NCBI GenBank assembly: GCA_016793305.1
Contig: JAEUHU010000155.1
Span: forward strand, 1-9,804
Direction: 5' to 3'
DNA: 9,804 nt
Source: Planctomycetota bacterium
GTDB lineage: Bacteria > Planctomycetota > UBA1135 > UBA2386
In this document: piece by piece, positions 1-8,300 of the stretch
How positions within the stretch are numbered: the stretch's first letter is position 1
How the letters are laid out: each line of letters starts with the position of its first letter
The notes under the pieces: generated by a model
The model's database searches: none
Seen by the model: the letters and a program-made list of their open reading frames with translations, nothing else
What the model was told of the DNA's origin: nothing
Position numbers and translations under genes: made by a program

Positions 1-378
1 GAACCACGCGTTGTTCTTGAAGAAGTCGCAGTGGCCGTAGACGTGCGCCATCACCAGCTTCTGCTCGGTGATGGAGTTGCTGCGCATCAGGTACGCGTAG
101 CAGGGGTCGTTGTTGATGACGAGCTCGTAGATCTTGCTGAGCCCGTAGGCGTAGCTCTTGGTCAGGTGCTCGTACTCCATCCCGAACCGCCAGTGCGGGT
201 AGCGCACCGGGAAGCCGCCGTAGCTGGCGACCATGTTCAGTTCGTCGTGGTCGACGAGCTCGAAGATCACCTCGTAGAAGTCGAGGCCGTAGCTCTTCGC
301 GAGATCGCGCGTCTCGTCGCGCAGCGCCGCCAGTTCGGGGGTCAGGTTGCCCATCTCTAGACGTCCGGTGTTGCCCAT
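1..378 (-). CDS. spoVR: SpoVR/YcgB family protein, N-terminal part (cut by left window edge)
   Basis: The first 126 codons of a SpoVR-family protein are present; the gene continues beyond position 1. Visible landmarks are a conserved YPHWRFGMEYE block, the segment YELVINNDPCYAYLMRSN and, at the edge, MAHVYGHCDFFKNN (nt 10-51). All match the N-terminal half of E. coli YcgB and Bacillus SpoVR. The family is cytoplasmic. In Bacillus it is needed for normal spore cortex; in many non-sporulating bacteria it is encoded with PrkA kinase and a DUF444 protein and is linked to starvation responses. The exact biochemical activity is not established. Two in-frame ATG starts exist, at 378 and 354. The family similarity begins near the second (MGNLTPELAALRDE), so the eight extra residues may not be translated. 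Neither start has a clear Shine-Dalgarno. Its usual partner, the DUF444 gene, lies on the same strand but about 9 kb upstream, so this copy presumably has its own promoter in 379-491. Confidence 0.93.
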   Translation of the reverse strand, partial: MGNTGRLEMGNLTPELAALRDETRDLAKSYGLDFYEVIFELVDHDELNMVASYGGFPVRYPHWRFGMEYEHLTKSYAYGLSKIYELVINNDPCYAYLMRSNSITEQKLVMAHVYGHCDFFKNNAWF

Positions 379-455
379 AGCATCGACCGAACGGGCACGA
401 GACTAACGTCGCTCTCGGCACGCGGCCATGCGCGCCACGAGGTTCGCGCCGCCCC

Positions 456-479
456 GGTCGCCGCCACGGGCGGGCGACC
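456..479 (-). terminator. GC-rich stem-loop after the cysteine-motif gene
   Basis: A 7-bp perfect stem (GGTCGCC / GGCGACC) continues inward as GCC-ACG-GGC with one bulged G. This gives an almost unbroken 10-bp stem with a 3-nt loop. It starts 13 nt past the TGA of the minus-strand gene at 492 and lies about 80 nt before the SpoVR start. Its position suits a transcription terminator for the 1864-2214/492-1793 pair. There is no U-tract, so it would be a non-canonical terminator or an mRNA 3'-end stabiliser. It could also sit in the 5' region of the SpoVR transcript. The rest of the 113-bp gap (379-491) shows no convincing promoter boxes. Confidence 0.4.
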
Positions 480-491
480 TGCCCCGGCTCT

Positions 492-1793
492 TCAGAGGCC
501 GTGCTGCCAAGCGAGGCTCAGTTCCGCCGGGTCCTGCGACAGCACGATCCACCCCAGTCGCCAGCAGCGAGGGCAGCGCATGCCGACGTACTCGGTGCGT
601 TCGGGGGCTCCTGGCTGCTGCGATCGCACGTACAGGGCGATCGGCGGCAGGGTGGCAGCCACGATCTGAACCTCGCCGGCGCGTTCGGCAGCCGCGAGCC
701 AGGTGAAGTTCTCGCGGCTGCACGTCGTGGCCGGCAACCCGAAGACGGCCATCTTCTCGCCCGCGATGGTACGCGGCGCGGGCCATCGGCTGCATGTCTC
801 GCACGATCCACCGCGGACCCGGACCCGAGGCGTTCGCTCGCATTCCGATGGCGGGACAACCCCGACCGAACTCGTCATCAACCCCAGGGTCCGGCGATCC
901 GCCTGCAACTCCGCCCAACGATCCTGGCGGAAGCAGAGCTCGACGCGGTTGCCGTGGCCGAAGGGGAACACCGTCGGGACCGGCGTCGGCAGGTCCTCGG
1001 CGCACAAGAACTTCCACAGACAGAACCCCGCCTCCCGCAGCCTTGGATCCACCACCTGCACTGCACAGTCGCCGCAGGCTTCGCAGCTGATGACATCAGA
1101 CTGGAACTCGCGCACACCAACCGGCCGCACGCTGGCAGGACCACGCAACTCGAAGAATCGCCGCCGGTCCCCCGACGGCATCTCGACCTCCAGCAGCGAT
1201 AGACGGTCGCGTTCCGATGGAGACAGCAGACGTAGAAACTGCTGCGAGTAGACGTGGAGCGAATCTCGCGAAGCGCAGCGGATCCACCCGCCATGGACGT
1301 ACGGAGGCGCCGACGCGATGCGGATCGGAACCTCGGTTCGAGGACCTCTGCCCACGCCGCAGACCGGGCAGATCCCACCACGGAACAGGCCGTCGAAGTC
1401 GATGTCAGGCGAGAACGCGCCGCTCCGAACAAAGCGCTCCGATTCGAAGATCGCGTCGCCGCTGACCGACAGCAGCTTCGGCTGCAGGTAGCGCTCGGCG
1501 ACGGGCACAGCGGGCAACGGCGGCCAGAACTCGGGCACGATCGGCAACACGGTGTCGAGATCCCGGGCGGCCGCCATGATCGCAGACTCGAGCGCAGCCA
1601 GGGCCGACGAGTAGGTCGCACCACGTCCGGCTACCCGCGGCCGGTCACGAACCCACAACTTCCACCCATCGGACGTTCTCTGCCATCGACAGTCGATGAC
1701 GTTGGTTCGGAACGGATCGCGCCGCCAGATGCGCCACATGGCGGGAGTCGACAGGCCTGCGAACCACCGCGCAACCGTCGCGGCGCGCACCAA
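492..1793 (-). CDS. Multi-CxxC hypothetical protein, resembling tandem double-CXXCG (immunity-like) modules
   Basis: A 433-residue cytoplasmic-looking protein with no signal peptide or membrane segment. Residues about 32-72 form a compact unit (DCRWQRTSDGWKLWVRDRP followed by a short helix). Four CxxC pairs follow: CPVCG (142-145), CEACG-DC (237-243), CETC (331-334) and CPRC (407-410), spaced 95, 94 and 76 residues. They could form zinc ribbons. Each CxxC except the last is followed by a segment with a shared pattern, hydrophobic-x-(S/R)-x-x-(F/W): YSQQF 182-186, FRQDRW 288-293, SRENF 359-363. A similar ESERF (117-121) precedes the first. The pattern recalls the double-CXXCG family of Myxococcus (SitI6-type immunity proteins), but that is resemblance by eye and no function is assigned. 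The start is uncertain: TTG 1793 or GTG 1790 are the first plausible codons, and the frame stays open upstream into the end of the DUF2200 gene 70 bp away, so the two are probably one operon. Third codon positions look less GC-extreme than in the flanking genes, a possible sign of separate acquisition. Confidence 0.72.
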   Translation of the reverse strand: MVRAATVARWFAGLSTPAMWRIWRRDPFRTNVIDCRWQRTSDGWKLWVRDRPRVAGRGATYSSALAALESAIMAAARDLDTVLPIVPEFWPPLPAVPVAERYLQPKLLSVSGDAIFESERFVRSGAFSPDIDFDGLFRGGICPVCGVGRGPRTEVPIRIASAPPYVHGGWIRCASRDSLHVYSQQFLRLLSPSERDRLSLLEVEMPSGDRRRFFELRGPASVRPVGVREFQSDVISCEACGDCAVQVVDPRLREAGFCLWKFLCAEDLPTPVPTVFPFGHGNRVELCFRQDRWAELQADRRTLGLMTSSVGVVPPSECERTPRVRVRGGSCETCSRWPAPRTIAGEKMAVFGLPATTCSRENFTWLAAAERAGEVQIVAATLPPIALYVRSQQPGAPERTEYVGMRCPRCWRLGWIVLSQDPAELSLAWQHGL

Positions 1794-1863
1794 CTCGTAC
1801 TCTGCAACCGACCAGCCGCACCCATCGCCTCGCGCCGTCGGGCTCAGGAGCTCGGTCTGCTGT

Positions 1864-2214
1864 TCAGGCCCGCAGGATCTTCGCCATCGCCTTGCCCTTG
1901 GCGAGTTCGTCGATCAGCTTGTCCATCTGCCGGACCTTCCGCATCGTCGGATCCTCGATCGCCTCGACACGCACCCCGCAGACGGTACCGGTGATGCGTT
2001 CGGCGTGCGGGTGGTAGCACGGCGCCTCGTTCAGGAACGTCGCGAGGTCGACGCCGGTGTCGATCGCCCGCTGCAGACTGCGCGCGTCGTGGCCGGTGAG
2101 CCAGCACAGGATCTGGTCGACCTCGGCCCGCGTCCGACCCTTGCGCTCGGCCTTCTGCACGTAGAGCGGGTGGAGCTTGGCGAACGGCATCGCGAACACC
2201 GGCGGCTTCGGCAT
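1864..2214 (-). CDS. DUF2200 family protein
   Basis: A 116-residue small cytoplasmic protein matching DUF2200 along its whole length. Recognisable blocks are FAMPFAKLHPLYVQKAERKG (residues 7-26), EVDQILCWLTG (31-41), the VCGVRVEAIEDPTMR segment (78-92) and the terminal DKLIDELAKGKAMAKILR (98-115). The family is of unknown function; proteins are normally 110-120 residues, so this copy is complete. The ATG at 2214 was chosen because it places the protein at family length. A TTG at 2250 would add 12 residues that do not resemble the family. No strong Shine-Dalgarno is visible upstream. It is transcribed away from the alpha-2-macroglobulin gene and is the first gene of a probable two-gene unit with the cysteine-motif gene (stop to next start about 70 bp). 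Confidence 0.9.
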   Translation of the reverse strand: MPKPPVFAMPFAKLHPLYVQKAERKGRTRAEVDQILCWLTGHDARSLQRAIDTGVDLATFLNEAPCYHPHAERITGTVCGVRVEAIEDPTMRKVRQMDKLIDELAKGKAMAKILRA

Positions 2215-2391
2215 GTGGCCGATGGTCTCGTCGCGCACTGACGAGGACAAGCCGCCAGAAGTCGCGCCAGTTGCCGCCTGCTCGCGTCACGAACTCGGAA
2301 CACGGAGCCGCGCGTCGACGACCTCGGCAGCGCCAGAGCCCCGGCACGAGCCTTGCCCTGGCGCCGCGTCCCACCCTTCGAGACCCGCCGC
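2215..2391. promoter_or_regulatory. Divergent intergenic region between DUF2200 and the alpha-2-macroglobulin gene
   Basis: This 177-bp gap separates two divergent start codons (2214 minus, 2392 plus), so it must contain the promoters for both unless either is read from further away. It is as GC-rich as the coding DNA. I could not identify convincing -35/-10 boxes, an operator palindrome or a Shine-Dalgarno on either strand. Candidate non-ATG extensions of both genes (TTG 2250 minus, TTG 2353 plus) fall inside it and were judged less likely than the ATG starts. Confidence 0.35.
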
Positions 2392-5300
2392 ATGCCCACA
2401 GTCGCCACCCGGTTGTTCGTCGCGATCTGCTGGCTGCTCGCAGCCCTGCAGGCGCAACACGACCCGGCCGAGCGGACCAGCCAACCCTCCCCTGCCGCGA
2501 CCCCCGCGCCGAGCGACGATCCCGCCTACGACGCCCTGCTCGCCCGCCTCGCCGAACGGCCGGGCGACGTCGCCAAGGCCATCGCGAGGGTCGCGTCGCC
2601 GGCGGCGCGCGCGCGGCTGCAGGCGGCGTTCGGGCCGGCGGAGCTGCGGCCGATGGCGATGCTCGCCGTGGCACGCCTGTTCCCCGACGATCCCGAGGCC
2701 GACTCCGCCCTGCTCGCCGCGGCCGCCGCGCTGGTCGCCAACGAGGGGCGCGGGGACGCCGTACCGGAGCTCGCCCTGTGGAACGCCGAACTGGCCGAGC
2801 ACGTACCCACCTACAGCCGCGCGCAGGCGAGCCTGCTGCCGACGTTGCTTGCCGTGCACCGGGAGATCGCCGCCCGGCGGGCGCGTGGCGGTGACCCAGC
2901 GGTGCTCGACCACGCCACCGAACTGCTCGGCATCGCGAGCGTGTCGCGCGGCGGGGCGAGCACCGTTTGGCTGTGCAGCGACGCGCGCTTCGCGACGCCC
3001 TCGGACCTGCGCGAGCCGATCGAACTCAGCTGGTATCGGCGCGAGTTCCCCACGCACTCCAGAGTCGTGTCGTCGATGGCCGTGGATCCGCTGCGCTGGC
3101 ACGAACTGCTCGACCTCGGCGCGCCGATCCAGCGGTCGTTGCTCGAGCCGCAACGCGCAGCGCACACGGCCTCGATCCTGCCGGGCCACTACCTGCTGGC
3201 CGTCCGGTCCCTGAGCACGCCGTGGTGGGGCGTGCTGCCGATCGAGGTAAGCGACCTCGAAGTGCTGGCCGCGATCGACGAGCAGGCGCTCGTGCTCGCG
3301 ACCTGGGGAACGGACCACCCGATCGCGGCGAGCTTCGAGCTCACCGGTCGCACGGCGAAGCAAGGCGGTGCCGTCGACGGCGACGGCTCGGTGGTCCCGT
3401 TCGAGCCCGCCGTGGCCGGGTGCACGACCGCCTTCCAGCTCGAAGTGCGCAGCGAAGCCGGCCCAGCGCGGCTGCACGGCAGCTCGGGATGGCCGAACAA
3501 GCGCGAGGCGGACGACGGGTGGCGGCTGCACACCATGGTCGACCGGCCCGTCTACCAGCCCGGCGAGACCGTGCGTGGGCGCCTCGTGCTGCGCCGTTGC
3601 CGCCACGAAGGCGTGGGGCGTGCAGCCGTGCCGTCGACCACCGCAGCGAACGCCAGCGACGTGCGAGTGCTCGTCGGCTTCGGCGACGCCGGCACCGTGA
3701 CCCTGGTCGGTCGCACCGACGAGCGTGGCCTCCTCCCGTTCGAGTTCGAGATCCCCGAAACGGCGGCGCCGACCAACGGCATCGCCATCCAGGTCGAAGT
3801 GCCCGAACGCTGTGACGACGGCAAGCCGCTGCAGCTCGCCGGCGGAGCCCCGTTCGCGATCGCGCACTTCGAACGCGCGGCCACGACGCTGGCGTGCACG
3901 GGGCCGGAGTTCCTGCCCGAACCAGGAGAGGACGACGTCGTCGCGTGCACGGCCCAGGTGCGCTACGCCAGCGGTGCGCCGGTCGCCGGGCAGCTGGTGC
4001 AAGCGCAGTTCGAAGAGTACACGACCACGCTCTGCACCGGCCCCGACGGCAACGCGACGCTGCGGGTCGCGATGGCCGACTGGCAGGCCTGGTGGCTGCG
4101 CACGCGCGCGAAGCCCGGGGTGATGCAACCGACGGAACTCACCGTGCAGTTCAAGACGGTCGGACCCGATGGCTCGCCCCAGGTGGCCACCCACACCGTG
4201 CGGCGGTCCGGTGCGCAGCCAGACGCCGTCCCGCAGTGGCCATGGAGCCGTTCCTACGACGAACCGCGCATCGACCTCGAGCCGTCGGTCGTCGGCCAGC
4301 CGACCCGCATCGTCGTGCACGGTCCCCCCGGTGCCCGCGCTCTGCTCGTGGTCGGCCGCAGCGTGCACGCCCGCGCGTTCCCGTTGCAGTTCGACGAGCA
4401 CGGCCGCGCCGTGCGAACGGTCCCCCTGCAACGCGTCGACTGGCCGCGGCTCGACGTCGCCCTGCTCGACCGCGACACGCTGGTCACCGATCGCGCCGAC
4501 GTGACCCTGGGCGAGGTCGTGCCGGTGCGGGTCGAAGCGCCGGCCACGGCGACCCCAGGCAGCGACATCGCCTGCCGCGTGCGATCGGGGCGGCCCGGTG
4601 CACTCGTCACGCTCGCGGTGGTCGACGAACGGCTGTTCGCGATCGAAGCCGATCGCACCCGCGAGCCGACCGCGGCCCTGCGCCCGGCCACTCCCGCGGC
4701 CGACTGGCAACGCATGGTGCGCGCGCGGCGGGTCGAACCGGGGGACGCGCTCGCTGGACTGCTGGAGAACGGCAAGCTGCCGCCAGTCGATGGCCAGAGC
4801 TTCCCTCCCACCTACCCGGGCGCTGGCGGGCCTGGGATGGGCTTGCGTGGCGGCGAGGCGCCGATGCGCGCCGACTTCCGTTCCGTCGCGCACTTCGCCA
4901 CGCAGGTCGCCGACGCCGAGGGCGACGCGACCTTCCCCGTGCACCTGCCGTCCGACCTCACGACCTGGCGCCTCACCGCCGTCGTCGTCGACGGCAACGG
5001 CGAAGGAGGCATCACCAAGGCCGCGACCGCGACGCGCCTGCCCTGGTCGGTCGAGCCCGTGCTGCCGCGCGCCGTGCGCGAGGGCGATTCCTTCGAGTTG
5101 CCCCTGGTGATCGCGCGCGATGCCGAGGCCAAAGAGCCTGCAGCCCCGCTCTCGCTCGAGCTCGCGGCGACCTCGGGAACCGCTCTGCTGGAAGTCGGGC
5201 GACCGCCAGCCGCCCTGGTCGTGCCGAGCGGTGCGTCGCGCAGCCTCGCCGTACCGATGCGATCGCTCGGCAGCGGTCTTGGGCAACTCGACCTGGCCCT

Positions 5301-8300
5301 GCGCGCCGACACGGTGCTCGACCGTTCGCAGCGCTCGCTGCCGATCGCGCGCGACGTCGTCGCCCGCCCCCTGGTGGCGGCGCAACGCGGCACCGGCACG
5401 GTGCGGGTTCCGTTGCCCGAAGGCGCTTCGGCCGACGAGCCCATGCTGGTCGACGTGATGCTCGGCGACGCCGCGGTCTGGAGCCGCCTCGAACGGGACC
5501 TCGCGGTGTACCCGTACGGATGCGCGGAGCAGACCTTGTCGAAGCTGCTGCCGTACTTCGCGGCGGTGCGCGCCAGCGTGCGGCGCAAGGCCGAGCTCCC
5601 GGCGATGGACCAGGCGTTCCGGCGCCGGTTGCGAACCGGCCTCGGTCGCCTGCGCCAGCTGCGCACCGGCGAACAGTTCGCGTTCTGGCCGGGTGGCGCT
5701 GCCGACCCCGAGATCAGCGTGCTGGTGAAGCACGGGCTCGCGGTGCTCCGCGAAGCCGGAGTCGACCTCGCTGCCGAAGGCCTCGACGTGGCCGGCACGT
5801 TCGCGGTGCCCGCTTCGTTGCCGAACGCAGCGGGCGAAGCGGACCGCACGGCGTTCGTGCTGGCGATCGAACGGGCCGCCGCGACGCTGCGGCTCGCCCC
5901 GGATCCCGTTCGCGCACAGCAACTCGCGGCGATCACCGTGCCCGACCCCGCAGAGGGGCCCGTGCCGCAGCTGTCGCCGGGCACCACCGCACGACTCGGC
6001 CTCGCGTTGCTCGCTTCCGGAGCCGACGTAGCCGCACGCGCCTGCCTGCTCCGCCTCGACCAGCCTGCACCTGCCGCACGCGGCTTCGTCCCTGGTGCCG
6101 GCGACGATCCGCTCGCCGTGCAGGCGATGCGGCTCGAACTGCGGCTCGCGCTCGACGACGATCGGGCGGCCGTCGATCGCGGCATCGTGGACCTCGTGGT
6201 GGAGTGCGCCGCCCAGCGCGGCTCGACCTACGGACAGGGTTGTGCAGCCGCGGCCCTCGCACTCGCCATGCCCCCGGCATCGCTCGGCGCCGCCGGCGTC
6301 GACGTGGTCGTCGAGGCCAGTGGCGAACGGCGCACGCTGCACCTCGATGGGCGCAACGCCGATCTGGGCCGCATCCGCCTACCGCACAGCGGTGAAGTCG
6401 TCGTGCACGGCCCCGACGGCGCGACGCTGCTGGTGCGCGTGACGAGCGCCCGCACGCTGCGGGGCTCGAGCCACCCCGCCTGGCGTGCACCGCTCACCGT
6501 CGAACGCAGCCTGCACACGGTGCCTGCGCCGAGCGACGCTGCCAGCCTCGATCCGATGCGCCGCCAGCGAGCGAACGACGAGTTGCCGCTCGCCACCGGC
6601 CCGTTGCCGGCGGGGCAGCCGATCCTGCTGGTGGTGCGCACGTCCTCGCCGACCCCGATGCGGCACGCCGTGGTCGAGTGCCCGCTGCCGTGCGGGTTCG
6701 AGGTGTTGCAGGCGCCGCCCGGCGTCGAGCGCTTCCCCGAGCACGTCGCCTACGTCGCCGATCTGGCGGCAGGCCGCCCGTTCGAACAGCGCTTGCTGCT
6801 GGTGCCGACGGCCGTCGGCCGCTTCGCCTGGCCGCCGACCACAGCCGCCCCGATGTACGCTGCCGGCGTCGACGGCGGTTCGGCCGGGACGTTCGTCGAG
6901 GTGATCGCACCGCCGCGGCGCACCGAGCCGTCGATCGCCGACTGGCAGGCCCCTGCGGTCGTCCGTGCACGCCGCGTCGTACCGCCATGGCAGCCAGCCA
7001 AGGGCGCCGCGGACGATCGGCCGACCGACGAAGGAGCGGACAGCAACGTCGACGAGGAGGTCCCCCCGATCGACGTGCTGCGCCGATGCTGGCACGAAAT
7101 CGATGACGCATCCTTCGACCAGCCCGACCTGACGCTCGCCGCCGCACGGGCACTCGGGTTCGATCCGGAGACCGCGGACCCCTGGCACGCCCTCGCTGCA
7201 CTCGACGACTGGCTGGTCGTCGCCGAGCGATTCCCCCCGGAGAGCGACACCGCCGAGGAAGCGCGGGAGGCTCGCTTCACCAGCTGGCTCGAAGGCCTGC
7301 TGCTCGAAGCAATCGACCGAGCGATCGCGACCAGCATCCCCGAGGATGCCGGAGTCGCGGCCGCGCAGGTGCACGCGGCGGAGGACGCACTCGATCACGT
7401 CGAGAACGACGACGAGCGGATGTTCCGTCGCATCCCCCTGCTGCGCCGCGCGGCCGCCGGTGCCCCGGAGACGGTGGCGATGGTCTTGCTCGCGACCCCC
7501 GAGGATCCGGACCTGGCGGAGGCCTGGCCCGGGTACCGCGAGTTGCTGCACCTCACCCTCGTGCACGCGGATCCGGACGCACGTCGCGGAGCCCTCGATC
7601 GGCTCTCCGTCGAGCGTCAGGAGATGCTGCCGGTCGCCGTGCTCCTGCATGCCCGAGGCGAAGCCTGGGACGAGGCGTTCGTGCGGCGGCTGGTGCACAG
7701 CGAGCGCCAGGGCCCGGAGTTCCTGATGGCGCTGCACGACGCCGACCTGGTGTTCGCCCATCGCCATCTGCTGCGCGAGCTGCTCCCCGTCGCGTGGTGG
7801 CCGCAGCTGCCGCTGCGCGTGTTCGAACGGCTCGCCGACGTCACATGGCCCGACTCCCGCTCCGACTGGTGGAACGTGCCCCAGCTCGCCGACTTCGTCG
7901 CGCGCAGCGCGTGCCGCGACGAGGAACTGCGGCAGGCCTTCGCCAAGACCGCCGACGACGGCTTCCGCGCCGTGCTGGCCCACGCGCTGCGCTGTCGTGG
8001 CGTGCGCGAGCTCGGCGAGAGGGTGCGCCCCGACGACGCGTCGTTCGCCGCATGGAGCGCGGCCGTGGCGCTCGCCGCGGACGACCTCGACGGTGCGACA
8101 GCATTGCTGCGTTCGCACTGCGCAGACGACGGCGAGATGCCGAGCCAGGAGCCGGCGGCCTCGATCGCGCACTTCCTGCGCTGGCTCGTCGTCGAACGCA
8201 GCACCCCGCAGCAGCTCTACTCGGTCGTGAGTGCGTTGGACGACGAGGCCTGGGAGCGGGTGTGGGAGCGCATGACCAGCGACGAACGAGTTCGGCTCGT

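Noticed and set aside
31..360. Plus-strand frame of 109 codons opposite spoVR
   Set aside because: Shadow of the minus-strand SpoVR coding sequence, whose conserved blocks are unmistakable.
388..395. CGAACGGG shared with 9417-9424, considered as a target-site duplication bounding the inserted block
   Set aside because: The same 8-mer also occurs inside the alpha-2-macroglobulin gene (near 5491 and 5865), so it is a common word in this DNA; no inverted repeats or transposase accompany it.
2287..6342. A 1351-codon open frame antisense to the alpha-2-macroglobulin gene
   Set aside because: Stop codons are rare in the opposite strand of strongly GC3-biased genes. The translation is low-complexity, rich in Arg, Gly, His and Glu, with no recognisable family, while the plus strand encodes a clear protein.
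3894..6395. An 833-codon plus-strand frame inside the alpha-2-macroglobulin gene
   Set aside because: Arg/Ala/Gly-rich shadow of the real frame with no domain similarity; explained by base composition.
6379..8172. A 597-codon minus-strand frame opposite the alpha-2-macroglobulin C-terminus
   Set aside because: It could have argued that the C-terminal extension is a separate antisense gene, but its product is compositionally biased and unrecognisable, and the plus-strand frame is uninterrupted with normal protein character.
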